This document shows positions 1 through 9,587 of a stretch of DNA of 64,000 bases, piece by piece. The notes beneath the pieces were generated by a model. It made no database searches and was not told the DNA's origin. It was given only the letters and a program-made list of their open reading frames with translations. The position numbers and the translations under genes were made by a program. Position 1 is the first letter of the stretch; each line of letters opens with the position of its first letter. Where the stretch lies: positions 124,001-188,000 of the forward strand of contig NZ_JASJEV010000002.1 in NCBI RefSeq assembly GCF_030067675.1. Reading direction: 5' to 3'. The DNA comes from Chelatococcus albus (lineage in GTDB: Bacteria > Pseudomonadota > Alphaproteobacteria > Rhizobiales > Beijerinckiaceae).

Positions 1-7
1 GGCCGCC

Positions 8-697
8 TCATTCGTAGATGTGCAGGCGCCCCTCGCCGAGGACGAGGCGGCGGGCGTCCACCTGGTCCATCAGGGCGAGGTCGTGAGTCGCGATGACGAC
101 CGATGTGCCGAGCCGGTTGAGCTCGATGAAGAGGCGCAGCAGGCGCCGAGCCAGGCTCGGATCGACATTGCCCGTCGGCTCGTCGGCGAGCAGCAGCTCG
201 GGGCGGACGATGAGCGCCCGCGCAATGGCGGCGCGCTGCTTCTCGCCGCCGGAGAGGACGGGCGGCAGCACGTGCATGCGTTCACCGAGGCCCACCCAGC
301 GCAGGAGCTCCACTACCTCGGCGCGGTAGCTCGCCTCTTCCTTGCCCTGCACGCGCAGGGGCAACGCCACGTTCTCGTAGGTGGTGAGATGGTCGAGCAG
401 GCGGAAATCCTGGAAGACGACGCCCATCCGCCGGCGCAAGCCGGTGAGCGCCGGTCCGGCGATGCGCGAGACGTCCTCGCCGAAGATGCTGATGAGCCCC
501 CGCGTCGGCTTCAGCGACAGGAGGATGAGGCGCAGGAGCGTGGTCTTGCCCGCTCCCGAAGGCCCGGTGAGGAACTGGAAGGAGCGCGGCTCGATCGTGA
601 AGCTCAGATCGCGCAGGACCTCCGGCCCCATCCCGTAACGCAGCCCGACATTGTCGAAGCGGACCACACCTTCCTCCCCGAACCAAGCGGCCTTCAC
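8..697 (-). CDS. ftsE: Cell-division ABC transporter ATPase FtsE
   Basis: A 229-residue single-domain ABC ATPase. Walker A (GPSGAGKTT, residues 45-53), Q-loop around Q96, signature LSGGEKQR (148-155), Walker B ending LLLADEPTG with Glu173, and the switch His in IATHD (H205) are all present. The short length and close match to the FtsE type of sequence favour FtsE over a LolD-like ATPase. FtsE works at the inner membrane with FtsX to control septal peptidoglycan hydrolases. The start is GTG (complement of 695-697). ftsX would be expected next on this strand but lies off the left edge, so the FtsE call rests on sequence similarity. It is divergent from the zinc-ribbon gene at 975. Confidence 0.9.
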   Translation of the reverse strand: MKAAWFGEEGVVRFDNVGLRYGMGPEVLRDLSFTIEPRSFQFLTGPSGAGKTTLLRLILLSLKPTRGLISIFGEDVSRIAGPALTGLRRRMGVVFQDFRLLDHLTTYENVALPLRVQGKEEASYRAEVVELLRWVGLGERMHVLPPVLSGGEKQRAAIARALIVRPELLLADEPTGNVDPSLARRLLRLFIELNRLGTSVVIATHDLALMDQVDARRLVLGEGRLHIYE

Positions 698-887
698 CCT
701 TCGGTCGCCCTGCTCGCCGCGACCCGACGGAGCGGCGCCCTCGTCCGCTGCCCTCCGCTCACGCCCAATAAATCAGAGCGGGCCGGGACGCCAAACCGGC
801 GGCCCCTCCGCGCGATCCCGGGCGGCGGCGCAAGCCGCTCCCGCGACCTCGGCCGGCCGCCCCATCGTCACGTCTCATCCCGCATCG

Positions 888-917
888 TTGCATGCCCTGC
901 GTGCGAACCGGTATCCA
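888..917 (+). promoter_or_regulatory. Possible sigma-70 promoter of the zinc-ribbon gene
   Basis: TTGCAT at 888-893 and TATCCA at 912-917 are separated by 18 bases, about 60 bases upstream of the start at 975. The match is only moderate and untested. Confidence 0.25.
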
Positions 918-974
918 CTTCGCCCGGAAAAGCTTCTATCGGATGGGGTCATCGCGGAGCCTGCCTGATTCGTC

Positions 975-1697
975 ATGCTCATTGTCTGCCCATCCTGCGC
1001 CAGCAGCTACACGATCGATGCCGAACACCTCGCGCCGGCCGGCCGCGTCGTACGCTGCGCCGCCTGCCGCAGGGAGTGGTTCGTGGAGCCCGACGGCTCG
1101 GTGGGAGGCTTCCCCGCGGAAATGGCGGCATCGGGGCCGGGGGCTGCGCCGTCCCCGCAATCCACCGCTGCCGCGCTGTCGCGCGGGCGGCGCGATGCGA
1201 GAAGCGGGGAGCGCGCCGGCCGGCCGGCAGCGCCCGCCCGTCTCGCCCGTGCCGGCGCACCGCTCGCGCTCGCCGGCTTCCTTGCCGTCTTCGCCGCGCT
1301 CGTCATTGGCCGCGAGACCGTCGTGCGGCACCTGCCCGAGACGGCGGCGCTCTATGCGCGGGTGGGCCTGCCGGTCAATCTGAGGGGGCTCGCTTTCCGC
1401 AACGTCCGTTCCGAGACCGTGGTGGAGGGGCGTGAGGGCGTCCTCGTCGTCGAGGGCGAGGTGGAGAACGTGGCGCGCCGCACCGTCGCGGTGCCGGACA
1501 TCGCCGTCGTCGTGCGCTCGCCCCAGGGGCAGCCCCTCTACACCTGGACGAGCCGGCCGCCGCGCGCTGCGCTCGCGCCCGGCGAGCGGCTCGTCTTCCG
1601 CACGCGGCTCGCCGCTCCGCCCGAGGAAGGGCGCGACGTGCTCGTGCGTTTCGCTGCGGGCGACGATCGCCTTGCAGAAGCCGCATCTGCCCTTTAA
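975..1697 (+). CDS. MJ0042-type zinc-ribbon membrane protein
   Basis: A 240-residue protein whose N-terminus is a zinc ribbon of the MJ0042 type: Cys pairs at C5/C8 and C28/C31 (CPSC and CAAC). A Pro/Ala/Arg-rich linker follows, then one hydrophobic helix at about residues 95-111 and a C-terminal extracytoplasmic domain rich in beta-type sequence (about 125-240), resembling the DUF3426-type C-terminal region of such proteins. Function is unknown. In alphaproteobacteria as I know them, this family is commonly found divergent from ftsEX and upstream of hpt, as here, which hints at an envelope role. That role is inference. Confidence 0.75.
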   Translation: MLIVCPSCASSYTIDAEHLAPAGRVVRCAACRREWFVEPDGSVGGFPAEMAASGPGAAPSPQSTAAALSRGRRDARSGERAGRPAAPARLARAGAPLALAGFLAVFAALVIGRETVVRHLPETAALYARVGLPVNLRGLAFRNVRSETVVEGREGVLVVEGEVENVARRTVAVPDIAVVVRSPQGQPLYTWTSRPPRAALAPGERLVFRTRLAAPPEEGRDVLVRFAAGDDRLAEAASAL

Positions 1698-1756
1698 GCG
1701 CGAGGGGGAGCGGCCGGCGGGGCTCTTGCCGCCGCCCTTCCCATCACGAGGCGTCC

Positions 1757-2320
1757 ATGACTCAAGGCCAACGCATCCGCGTTCTGTACGACGAGACGGC
1801 GATCGCGCGCCGCAATGCCGAGATGGCCGATGCCATCGCGCAGGCGAAGCCGCACAACCTGCTCGTCGTCGCGGTGCTGAAGGGCAGCTTCATGTTCGCG
1901 GCCGACCTCATCCGCGCCCTGCACCGGGTCGGCATGAAGCCGCAAGTCGAGTTCGTGCATCTGTCGAGCTATCGCGAGGCGACGGTGTCGTCGGGCCAGG
2001 TCGAGATCCTGCGCGACGTGCAGAGCGACGTGCGCGACCGCGACGTGCTGCTCGTCGACGACATTCTCGAGTCGGGCCGTACCCTCGCCTTCGCCAAGGA
2101 CCTGCTCATGGCGCGCGGGGCGCGGCGCGTGATGTGCGCCGTGCTCCTCGAGAAGCCCGGCAAGCGCGCCGTGCAGATCGAGGCCGATTTCGTCGGTTTC
2201 GAATGCCCGGATCTCTTCGTCATCGGCTACGGCATGGACGTCGCCCATTCCTACCGCGAACTGCCCTTCGTCGGCGTGGTCGAGACCGAGGCCGAGGGGG
2301 CACGGGCGGCAGGGGCGTGA
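1757..2320 (+). CDS. hpt: Hypoxanthine phosphoribosyltransferase
   Basis: A 187-residue type I phosphoribosyltransferase of purine salvage, converting hypoxanthine (and guanine) plus PRPP to IMP/GMP in the cytosol. The sequence shows the LKGS loop (41-44), the flexible-loop SY of LSSYREAT (69-76) and the PRPP-binding motif DVLLVDDILESGRT (96-109), with Asp101/Asp102 in the usual places. Length is typical for the bacterial enzyme. Its stop codon is 4 bases before the response-regulator start, so the two are probably co-transcribed. Confidence 0.92.
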   Translation: MTQGQRIRVLYDETAIARRNAEMADAIAQAKPHNLLVVAVLKGSFMFAADLIRALHRVGMKPQVEFVHLSSYREATVSSGQVEILRDVQSDVRDRDVLLVDDILESGRTLAFAKDLLMARGARRVMCAVLLEKPGKRAVQIEADFVGFECPDLFVIGYGMDVAHSYRELPFVGVVETEAEGARAAGA

Positions 2321-2324
2321 GGCC

Positions 2325-2687
2325 ATGGCGCGCATTCTGCTCGTCGACGACGAGGAGGGCGTCCGCGGCTTCCTCAAGCGCGGGCTGGAGATCGACGGCC
2401 ACGAAGTGGTGACGGCGAGCGACGGCGGCGACGGGCTCGATCGCCTCGTCGCCGAGGCCGGGCGCTTCGACCTCATGCTCACCGATGTGCGCATGCCGAT
2501 CATGGACGGGATCGCGCTGGCCCTCTCGGCCAAGCGCGACTATCCCGACCTCGTCATCCTGCTGATGACCGGCTTCGCCGACCAGCGCGAGCGCGCCAAG
2601 GGGCTCGACGCCATCGTGGCGGACGTGCTGACGAAGCCCTTCTCCCTCGCCGACCTGCGCGCCACCGTGGCGCGCGTCCTCGCCTGA
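2325..2687 (+). CDS. cpdR: CpdR-like single-domain response regulator
   Basis: A 120-residue stand-alone receiver domain with no output domain. The acidic pocket (Asp8, Asp9), phospho-acceptor Asp54 in LTDVRMP, Thr82 and Lys104 in TKPF are all visible. Its length and the N-terminal MARILLVDDE resemble CpdR, which in Caulobacter and Sinorhizobium is controlled by the CckA-ChpT phosphorelay and, when unphosphorylated, acts as an adaptor placing substrates and itself on the ClpXP protease during the cell cycle. Adjacency to hpt fits the Hyphomicrobiales arrangement. It could be another single-domain receiver; there is no adjacent histidine kinase. Confidence 0.75.
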   Translation: MARILLVDDEEGVRGFLKRGLEIDGHEVVTASDGGDGLDRLVAEAGRFDLMLTDVRMPIMDGIALALSAKRDYPDLVILLMTGFADQRERAKGLDAIVADVLTKPFSLADLRATVARVLA

Positions 2688-2761
2688 ACGGACGCCGTGG
2701 GCCGTCGGCTCCCACCGGCGCCATGCCGCCATCGGAAGCTGACGCCACCGGAGATCGGTCC

Positions 2762-3922
2762 ATGAGCGACGCCGCCCCACCCCGCTGGTCCCGCCGCACC
2801 CTGGCCGCCCAGGCCATGGGGTGCATCGATCCGGTCACGAAGGCGATCGTGCCGCCGATCCACGTCGCCACGACCTACATCCGCGACGAGGACAACGCCT
2901 ATCGCTCCGGCTTCGTCTATGGCCGCCCCGACAACGCCACCGTGCGGGAGGCGGAAGAGGTTCTCGCCATGCTCGAGGGCGGCCCTGCGGCGCTCCTCTT
3001 CGGCTCCGGCATGGCGGCGGCGACGGCGGTGTTCCAGGCGCTCGATCCCGGCGACCACGTCGTCGCGTCCAAGGTGATGTACTGGGCGCTGCGCAACTGG
3101 CTCACCGGTGAGGCGACGCGCTGGGGGCTCAGCGTCAGCCTCGCCGAGACGGACGATCTCGATGCCCTGCGCCGCGCGATCGAGCCGGGCAGAACCAAGC
3201 TCGTGTGGATCGAGACACCGTCGAACCCGCTGTGGACCGTCACCGACATCGCCGCCGCGGCGGAGATCGCCCATGCGGCGGGGGCGCGGCTCGCGGTCGA
3301 TTCGACCACGGCCTCGCCCATCCACACGCAGCCGCTGTCGCTCGGCGCCGACATCGTCATGCACGCCGCGACCAAGGTGCTCAACGGCCATTCGGACGTG
3401 GTCGCGGGAGCGCTCGTCACCGCGAGCGAGGACGACGTCTGGGCGCGCATCACCGCCATCCGCCGCCAGCAGGGGGCCATCCTCGGCCCCTTCGAGGCCT
3501 ATCTCCTCCTGCGCGGCATGCGCACGCTGCCGCTCAGGGTCGCGGCGCAGTCGGCCTCGGCACTCGCACTCGCCGGGCGCCTCGACGGCCATCCGGCTGT
3601 GGCGGCCGCGCTGTATCCCGGCCTGCCGCGCCATCCCGGCCACGCGGTGGCGGCGCGGCAGATGCGCGACGGCTTCGGCTACATGCTGTCGATCCGGGTC
3701 GCGGGTGGCGAACAGACGGCGATCGCGACCGCGGCCCGCGTCGGCCTGTGGAAGCGCGCGACCTCCCTCGGCGGCGTCGAGAGCCTCATCGAGCATCGTG
3801 CCTCGATCGAGGGGCCGGGCTCGCCCTGCCCCCCCGATCTCCTGCGGCTGTCGGTCGGCATCGAGGATCCGGACGACCTCTACGCTGATCTCGACGCGGC
3901 GCTGCGGGCCGCGGCCCGGTAG
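2762..3922 (+). CDS. Cystathionine beta-lyase / gamma-synthase family PLP enzyme
   Basis: A 386-residue fold-type I PLP enzyme of the Cys/Met metabolism family. The Schiff-base lysine is K205 in HAATKVLNGHSD; the phosphate-binding YGR (53-55), the ring-stacking region and Asp180 before STTASP (180-186) are in the expected order. Candidate reactions are cystathionine beta-elimination, gamma-replacement or a related step in sulfur amino-acid metabolism, and sequence alone does not separate them. The ATG at 2762 is preferred because GGAG lies at 2750-2753; an in-frame ATG at 2723 lacks a good ribosome site. It follows cpdR by 74 bases. Confidence 0.8.
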   Translation: MSDAAPPRWSRRTLAAQAMGCIDPVTKAIVPPIHVATTYIRDEDNAYRSGFVYGRPDNATVREAEEVLAMLEGGPAALLFGSGMAAATAVFQALDPGDHVVASKVMYWALRNWLTGEATRWGLSVSLAETDDLDALRRAIEPGRTKLVWIETPSNPLWTVTDIAAAAEIAHAAGARLAVDSTTASPIHTQPLSLGADIVMHAATKVLNGHSDVVAGALVTASEDDVWARITAIRRQQGAILGPFEAYLLLRGMRTLPLRVAAQSASALALAGRLDGHPAVAAALYPGLPRHPGHAVAARQMRDGFGYMLSIRVAGGEQTAIATAARVGLWKRATSLGGVESLIEHRASIEGPGSPCPPDLLRLSVGIEDPDDLYADLDAALRAAAR

Positions 3923-3987
3923 CTCGGGCGGCCGGGGCGGGGTGCCTTGCTCCCGCCGCGGCACGGGCCCGCGCCGCCGGGGTGGCT

Positions 3988-4443
3988 TCAGGCGAAGGCG
4001 GAGAGGATCCTCTCGATCTCGTAGACGGGGTGGGACGTCAGCGTCTTGTCGACCTCCGCCACGACGCGCTCGCTCACCTCCTTGTGGAACGCCTTGCGCA
4101 ATTCGCCGAGGGTCGTGGGTGGGGCGACGACGACGAGATGCTGGTAACCCTGCCGGTGCGCCGCCTTGTAGAGCGCGTCGGCAACCTCACGGGCGAAGCG
4201 GTCCTTGGCGATCTGATGCCAGTCGGTCGCCTCGATGGCGCTCTTGTTGGAGCTCGGTCTGCCCCGATTCATGCGGCCGGGCTGGTCGCTGCCCTGCTCG
4301 CGCGAGGCGGGATTGTCCTGCTCCAGCACGTTTTCGACGACGAGATTGGGATAGAGCCAGTCGCCCTTGTTGCGCAGGAACAGCGCCTTCTCGCCATCGC
4401 CGACGAACACGAGGGCGTCGGAGTCGAGCCGGATGCGGGTCAT
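3988..4443 (-). CDS. Host-attachment family protein (baeRF12-like)
   Basis: A 151-residue soluble protein belonging to the host-attachment family, which has been placed in the bacterial/archaeal eRF1-like (baeRF) superfamily as family 12. The N-terminal strand (ALVFVGDGEKALFLRNKG) and the central VVVAPPTTLGELRKAFHKEV segment are the recognisable parts; a hydrophilic, low-complexity stretch lies between about residues 45 and 70. The original name comes from an Agrobacterium attachment locus; the biochemical role is not known, and a ribosome-linked role is only suggested by fold. It stands alone between convergent and divergent neighbours. Confidence 0.7.
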   Translation of the reverse strand: MTRIRLDSDALVFVGDGEKALFLRNKGDWLYPNLVVENVLEQDNPASREQGSDQPGRMNRGRPSSNKSAIEATDWHQIAKDRFAREVADALYKAAHRQGYQHLVVVAPPTTLGELRKAFHKEVSERVVAEVDKTLTSHPVYEIERILSAFA

Positions 4444-4655
4444 CTGTGTCTCCTTCCTGGCTGACGACGGGGGAACAGTCCCGATCCCTGAAGATAGGAA
4501 GGCTGCGGGGCTGTTGTTAGTTGGTCATGCCATGCTGGCGTGGCAGCTCCCTTGCTCTGGATCAACGCTCAGGATCGGCCGTTTCCCCGCCGGGAGGGGC
4601 CGCCGTCGATGGCGGCGCGCAACGCCGGCTGGCGACGGGATCGCATGGCTCGATC

Positions 4656-5201
4656 TCAGTGCGACGGGTGGCCGCTGTCCAGCGCCTCGACGAGCCAGTG
4701 CAGTTCCGGGTCGCACACCCCCAGGGCGAGGAGATGCTCGTGCGTGTTGCGCACGTATTCCGGGTTGGGGCCGGACCGGCCGATGCCCTGGGCGACGAGC
4801 CGGAGGAGATCGGGCCGCGGCAGGCGGCCGGCGTATTGCGGGTGGCGGCGGTCGACGACATAGGCGAGAGCCGGCACGGGCGGGCCCCCGTCCACGGCAG
4901 CCTTGACCATGCGCTCGAGATAGACCGACGTCGCCTGCTCGCGGGCCCTCAAATAGGCGATGGTCTCCGCCACCTCGGGCGCGGGCACACGGAAGACGAG
5001 GCCGCGGCAGGAGCCGCCCCGGTCGAGGCCGAGGACGAGCCCCGGCCGCTCCGGCGTGCCGCGGTGCACGTGCGAATAGACGCAAAGCGAGCGGTGCACC
5101 CCCCGCACGATGGCGCTGTGCTGCTCGATGAAGGGAAAGCCCGGCCGCCACATGAGCGAGCCATAACCGAACACCCAGAGATCGCCCGAATCGCGCGTCA
5201 T
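4656..5201 (-). CDS. ChaC-like gamma-glutamylcyclotransferase
   Basis: A 181-residue ChaC-family enzyme. The glycine-rich substrate loop FGYGSLMWRPGF spans residues 11-22, and the likely catalytic glutamate is E88 in LRAREQ, matching the ChaC pattern. Family members cleave glutathione into 5-oxoproline and Cys-Gly in the cytosol. I take the ATG at 5201 because homology begins a few residues later; the reading frame stays open 39 codons further upstream with no conserved sequence. It diverges from the DUF2125 gene, leaving under 100 bases for both promoters. Confidence 0.85.
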   Translation of the reverse strand: MTRDSGDLWVFGYGSLMWRPGFPFIEQHSAIVRGVHRSLCVYSHVHRGTPERPGLVLGLDRGGSCRGLVFRVPAPEVAETIAYLRAREQATSVYLERMVKAAVDGGPPVPALAYVVDRRHPQYAGRLPRPDLLRLVAQGIGRSGPNPEYVRNTHEHLLALGVCDPELHWLVEALDSGHPSH

Positions 5202-5293
5202 GCGTCGCGGTCCGTCCTCGTGCGCTTCGCCGCTGCTTGTGCGGGCGAGCCGGTACCAGCTAGGACGTGAGGACGCAACGGAGGACCGGCGCC

Positions 5294-6391
5294 GTGGCCG
5301 ACATCGAGACAACCGCAAGGACCCGCCGGCACAGCCGCTGGGGCCTCTTCCTGCCGTTCATCCTGCTCGTGCTGATCGCGGCGGGATGGTCGGCCTTCTG
5401 GTTCGTGGCGCGGGAGCGCACGACTGCGGCACTCGACCAGTGGGTGGCGCGCGAGGCCGAGCACGGCCGGCGCTGGACCTGCCCGGCGCGCACGGTGGGC
5501 GGCTTTCCCTTCCGCTTCGAGCTCACCTGCGACAATCCTTCCTTTTCCGGCACGACGGCGCAGGGGCCTGTCGAAGGGAGCCTGAAGCGCTTCCTCGCCG
5601 TGGCGCAGGTCTATCGGCCGAACCACGTCATCGCGGAGGCCGAAGGGCCGCTCGTGGTCCGCGCCGTCGGTGACGGGCGGAGCCTGGAGCTCAACTGGCG
5701 CAGCCTCGACGCCAGCATCATCCTGCCCGGCGGGCGCCTGGAGCGCGCCTCGCTGGTCATCGAGGCGCCCGCCCTGCGGGCGACGCTCGCGGCGGACAAC
5801 GACGCCCTCGTGAGCTTCGCCAGCCGCCTCGAGGCGCATCTGCGCCGCGATCCGGCCCGGCCCGAAGGCGACAAGGCCTATGATGTCGCGGTGTCGCTGA
5901 ATCAGGCGGTCGTGCCGCCGCTCGACGATTTCCTCGGCTCGAGCGAGGCGGCCGACCTCGACGCGAGGGCGGTCGTGACGCAGGCCGAGGCCTTCGGCGT
6001 CAGGCCGCGGGCGGAGGAGCTCGAGGCCTGGCGGCTCGCCGGCGGCCGGCTCGAGCTTTCCTCGGTTACGCTCGTCAAGGGCGCCACGCGGATCGAGGCC
6101 AGGGGCACCCTCGGTCTCGACGAGCAGCATCGCCCGAGCGGCCAGGTGGACGCCGCCGTCGCCGGGCTCGACGGGCTTCTCGCTCGCTTCGGAATCAAGG
6201 TGCGCGGCGATCTTTCGGGCCTCATCACCGGCGGGCTTGAAAGGCTCGCGGGTCGACAGCCGGCGCCACTGGCCGGAGACGGGGCGGTGAAGGCGGGGCC
6301 GAAACTCACGAGCCTGCCGCCGGTCCGCATCGACAACGGCCGCATCACCGTGGGGCCATTCCCCGTTGGCCGCGTGGGGCCGCTCTACTGA
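5294..6391 (+). CDS. DUF2125 membrane-anchored protein
   Basis: A 365-residue protein of the alphaproteobacterial DUF2125 family. It has an N-terminal membrane anchor (LFLPFILLVLIAAGWSAFWF, about residues 18-37) and a long periplasmic part rich in beta-strand patterns, with the family signature GGFPFRFELTC near residues 70-80. The function is not known; such AsmA-like periplasmic proteins are often suspected of envelope lipid roles, which is speculation here. The GTG at 5294 is preferred because GGAGG lies at 5280-5284; a GTG at 5267 in the same frame would add 9 residues. Confidence 0.75.
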   Translation: MADIETTARTRRHSRWGLFLPFILLVLIAAGWSAFWFVARERTTAALDQWVAREAEHGRRWTCPARTVGGFPFRFELTCDNPSFSGTTAQGPVEGSLKRFLAVAQVYRPNHVIAEAEGPLVVRAVGDGRSLELNWRSLDASIILPGGRLERASLVIEAPALRATLAADNDALVSFASRLEAHLRRDPARPEGDKAYDVAVSLNQAVVPPLDDFLGSSEAADLDARAVVTQAEAFGVRPRAEELEAWRLAGGRLELSSVTLVKGATRIEARGTLGLDEQHRPSGQVDAAVAGLDGLLARFGIKVRGDLSGLITGGLERLAGRQPAPLAGDGAVKAGPKLTSLPPVRIDNGRITVGPFPVGRVGPLY

Positions 6392-6418
6392 GCGGCGCCG
6401 AGCGCCGGCGCGGTGGGA

Positions 6419-7366
6419 TCAGGAGGACGCGCGCGGGCGGCCGAAGTCGGGCTCGGCCGTCTCCTGGCCGAGGTCGATGATGCCGCGGCGGATGGCGCGG
6501 GTGCGGGTGAAGAGGTCGAACAGCGCCTCGCCGTCGCCCCAGCGGATGGCGCGCTGCAGGGCGGCGAGATCCTCGTTGAAGCGGCCGAGCATCTCGAGCA
6601 CGGCCTCCTTGTTGTTGAGGAAGACGTCGCGCCACATGGTCGGGTCGGAGGCCGCGATGCGCGTGAAGTCGCGGAAGCCGCCGGCCGAGAACTTGATGAC
6701 CTCCGACTGCGTCACCTTTTCGAGGTCCGCCGCCGTGCCCACGATGTTGTAGGCGATGAGGTGCGGCACATGGCTCGTGATGGCGAGCACGAGGTCGTGA
6801 TGCTGCGGCGTCATGATCTCGACGTTGGAGCCGAGCGCCTCCCAGAAGGCGCGCACCGTCGCCACGGCCGCCGCGTCGGTCCCGTTGGGCGGCGTCACGA
6901 TGCACCAGCGGTTGAGGAACAACGTGGGAAACCCGGCGTCCGGCCCCGAATGCTCGGTGCCCGCCACCGGATGGGCGGGAACGAGATGGACACCGGCCGG
7001 CAGATGCGGCGCGACCTGGGCCACCACCGCGCCCTTGACGGAGCCCACGTCCGAGACGATGGCCCCGGCCTTGAGCCCGGGCGCCATGGCCGCCGCCACC
7101 TCGCCGCAGACGCCGACGGGCACGCAGAGGATGACGAGGTCGGCGTCGCGTGCAGCCTCTTCGAGGTCGCCGGTCACCGCGTCAGCGAGGCCGAGTTCCT
7201 CGACGCGCCGGCGCACCTCGGGCGAGGCGTCGGCCGCCACGACGCTGCCGGCGAGCCCGATGTGACGCACTGCCCGGGCGATGGAGGAGCCGATGAGGCC
7301 GATGCCGACGAGGGCGAGCCGCTCGACGAGCGGCACCTGCCGCTTCGGGCCGAGACGGTCAGGCAT
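6419..7366 (-). CDS. tyrC: Prephenate (arogenate) dehydrogenase
   Basis: A 315-residue TyrA-family dehydrogenase of tyrosine biosynthesis. The NAD(P)-binding Rossmann motif GIGLIG (21-26) is near the N-terminus, and the substrate-domain landmarks [11 protein letters not shown] and [10 protein letters not shown] are present, including catalytic-type histidines. Whether it uses prephenate, arogenate or both cannot be read from the sequence; 'TyrC' is the usual name for this cyclohexadienyl type. The ATG overlaps the 3' end of hisC by 8 bases (7359-7366), so translation is probably coupled. It is the last gene of the chorismate mutase-hisC-tyrC operon. Confidence 0.9.
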   Translation of the reverse strand: MPDRLGPKRQVPLVERLALVGIGLIGSSIARAVRHIGLAGSVVAADASPEVRRRVEELGLADAVTGDLEEAARDADLVILCVPVGVCGEVAAAMAPGLKAGAIVSDVGSVKGAVVAQVAPHLPAGVHLVPAHPVAGTEHSGPDAGFPTLFLNRWCIVTPPNGTDAAAVATVRAFWEALGSNVEIMTPQHHDLVLAITSHVPHLIAYNIVGTAADLEKVTQSEVIKFSAGGFRDFTRIAASDPTMWRDVFLNNKEAVLEMLGRFNEDLAALQRAIRWGDGEALFDLFTRTRAIRRGIIDLGQETAEPDFGRPRASS

Positions 7367-8486
7367 CGCGGCCGCCCAGGAAATCGGCGAGCGCCTGCAC
7401 CACGAGGCGGTTGGCCTCCTCCGTGCCCACGGTGAGCCGCAGGCAGTGCGGCAAGCCGTAGGCGGCGACGCCCCGCAGGATGAGGCCGCGCCGGGTGAGG
7501 AAGGTGTCCGCATCCCTGGCCGTGCGGCCGGGCGTCTCGGGGAAGTGGATGAGGAGGAAGTTGCCCACGCTCGGCGTCACCGCCAGGCCGAGCGTGGCGA
7601 TCTCGGCCTGAAGCCAGGGCAGCCAGCGCTCGTTGTGGGCGACGGCGGCGGCGACATGCGCCTCGTCGGCGAGCGCGGCGATGCCGGCCGCCTGTGCCGG
7701 GCCGGAGACATTGAAGGGGCCGCGGATGCGGTTGACGGCGTCGGCGACGTGGGCCGGCATGTAGGCCCAGCCGAGGCGCGCGCCGGCAAGCCCGTAGATC
7801 TTCGAGAAGGTGCGCGTCATCACGACATTCTCGCTCGTCGCCACGAGCTCGATGCCGGAGGAATAGTCATTGCGGCGCACATATTCGGCATAGGCCGCGT
7901 CGATGACGAGGAGCACGTGCGGCGGCAGCGCCGCGTGCAGCCGCTTCACCTCCTCGAAGGGCAGGTAGGTGCCGGTCGGATTGTTCGGGTTCGCCAGGAA
8001 GACGATCTTGGTGCGGGGCGTCACCGCGGCGAGGAGCGCGTCCACGCTCGCCGTCAGGTTCGTTTCCCTGGCGACGACCGGCGTGCCGCCGGCGGCCAGC
8101 GTCGCAATGCGGTAGACGAGGAAGCCGTGCTCGCAGAAGAGGCCTTCATCGCCAGGACCGATATAGGCATGGGCGAGGAGGCTGAGGATCTCGTCCGAGC
8201 CGGCGCTGCAGACGATGCGCGCCGGGTCGAGGCCGAATTTGGCGGCGATGGCCTCGCGCAGGCGCGTGGCCGCGCCGTCGGGGTAGAGCTCGAGTTCGGC
8301 CGCGGCGTGCTGCGCCGCTGCGACCGCCTTGGGGCTCGGCCCGAGCGGCGTCTCGTTCGAGGACAGCTTGTAGACCTTCTTCACCCCCGCGGCCGTGCTC
8401 TTGCCCGGCACGTAGGCGTCGATGGCGAGGACGCCGGCACGGGGAACGGGGCGGGGCGAGGTGACGCTCGCGACGTCGGCGCTCAT
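7359..8486 (-). CDS. hisC: Histidinol-phosphate / aromatic aminotransferase
   Basis: A 375-residue fold-type I aminotransferase. The PLP lysine is K229 in [18 protein letters not shown] (166-172) and DAAYAEY (196-202) are the cofactor-contacting motifs. HisC converts imidazole-acetol phosphate to histidinol phosphate, and many HisC proteins also transaminate prephenate or phenylpyruvate. Its placement between a chorismate mutase and a prephenate dehydrogenase suggests the aromatic role matters here. The start at 8486 (MSADV) is chosen for family length; an ATG at 8501, 5 bases after the upstream stop, is also possible. Confidence 0.9.
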   Translation of the reverse strand: MSADVASVTSPRPVPRAGVLAIDAYVPGKSTAAGVKKVYKLSSNETPLGPSPKAVAAAQHAAAELELYPDGAATRLREAIAAKFGLDPARIVCSAGSDEILSLLAHAYIGPGDEGLFCEHGFLVYRIATLAAGGTPVVARETNLTASVDALLAAVTPRTKIVFLANPNNPTGTYLPFEEVKRLHAALPPHVLLVIDAAYAEYVRRNDYSSGIELVATSENVVMTRTFSKIYGLAGARLGWAYMPAHVADAVNRIRGPFNVSGPAQAAGIAALADEAHVAAAVAHNERWLPWLQAEIATLGLAVTPSVGNFLLIHFPETPGRTARDADTFLTRRGLILRGVAAYGLPHCLRLTVGTEEANRLVVQALADFLGGRDA

Positions 8487-8506
8487 GGCGGTCTTTCTCA
8501 TCCGGA

Positions 8507-9385
8507 TCAGGCGGGAAGGGCGGTGGAGGAGGCTTCGGCGGCCGCCGCGGCCTCGGGCAGGACAAAGCGGGCGGCATGGCTGCCGACCTCGGCGAGGTCG
8601 ACGCGGCCGACCCCGGCCTCGGCGAGGGCGGCGCCGAGCCTGTCGAGGGGGAGGTCGCCGGGCACGGCGAGGAGGACCGACAGGCCACCGGCGACCCCGG
8701 CCGAGCCCAGGACCTCGCCGTCGAGCGCTGCGACGGCCGCCGCCGTGCCCTCGCGCCATCGCTCGACGCGGGCGGCGACGAGCACGATCTCGCGCACGGC
8801 AGCCTCCGCGAGTGGCTTCGACACGACGAAGACCGGCGTGCCGGCCGGGTGGTCGGGTCGCTCGATGAAGGGCAGGCGGGCAATGATCTTCGGACGGCCC
8901 TCGCCGGCAAGAGCCGCCCACCAGGCGCCCGGCGCCGTGCCCTGGTCGGGGCGGAAGATGCCGAGGTCGCCGGCGGAGGCCGCGACCGCGGCGATGACGG
9001 CGGCGGCGCTCTCGTGCGGCACGTAGGGAACCGTGAAGCCGAAGTGGAAGCGCGCGGAATCGCGCATCGGCGCGTCGCCGCCGGACACGTCGGCGTGCAC
9101 CCGGTAGGGCGCCTGGACAAAGGTGAAGGTGGCGATGATGACGCGCCAGATGCTCTCCGCCGTGTCGAGCGGCAGGATACCGCGGTGGCGCGCGGCGAGC
9201 CGGCGCATCATCTCCGCTTCGCGCCCGGGGCGGAAGGCCGAGCCCGATTCCTGCGTGCGCTTGACGGCGATGAGACGGTCGATGATCTCACCACGCTCGA
9301 TGAGGAGCGCGTGCATCGTCTCGTCGATGCGGTCGATCTCGCGACGCAGGTCGGCGAGGTTCACCGTGGGCGCGGCCTCGGGCAT
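8507..9385 (-). CDS. Chorismate mutase with an unassigned C-terminal domain
   Basis: A 292-residue protein. Residues 8-95 are an AroQ-class chorismate mutase: the three-helix pattern includes [12 protein letters not shown]31, K42, [10 protein letters not shown] (51-60) and Q91, close to the E. coli catalytic set. The remaining 195 residues are not a normal prephenate dehydratase: I cannot find the Thr-Arg-Phe motif or a standard ACT signature, although the layout (a [18 protein letters not shown] segment, then an ACT-like [15 protein letters not shown] stretch) recalls a diverged P-protein. It rearranges chorismate to prephenate; the C-terminal domain may be regulatory or a lost dehydratase. 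The ATG at 9385 is used. Confidence 0.75.
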   Translation of the reverse strand: MPEAAPTVNLADLRREIDRIDETMHALLIERGEIIDRLIAVKRTQESGSAFRPGREAEMMRRLAARHRGILPLDTAESIWRVIIATFTFVQAPYRVHADVSGGDAPMRDSARFHFGFTVPYVPHESAAAVIAAVAASAGDLGIFRPDQGTAPGAWWAALAGEGRPKIIARLPFIERPDHPAGTPVFVVSKPLAEAAVREIVLVAARVERWREGTAAAVAALDGEVLGSAGVAGGLSVLLAVPGDLPLDRLGAALAEAGVGRVDLAEVGSHAARFVLPEAAAAAEASSTALPA

Positions 9386-9587
9386 GGCAGGACGGTCCGG
9401 AACGTGGATGGCGCCGCAACGGCCCGAGCGGCCGCGGCGGCGGCGAAGGCGCTCTTGTAAAGCGCGGCGACGCGGAAGGCAAAGGCGCCCGCGCATGGGA
9501 GCGATGCGATTTGCGGGCCTGCGGCCGCCGCGCCGTCCGGCTGCCCTGCGGCATCGCCCGACCGGGTCCGCCCGCGTGCCGACGCCG

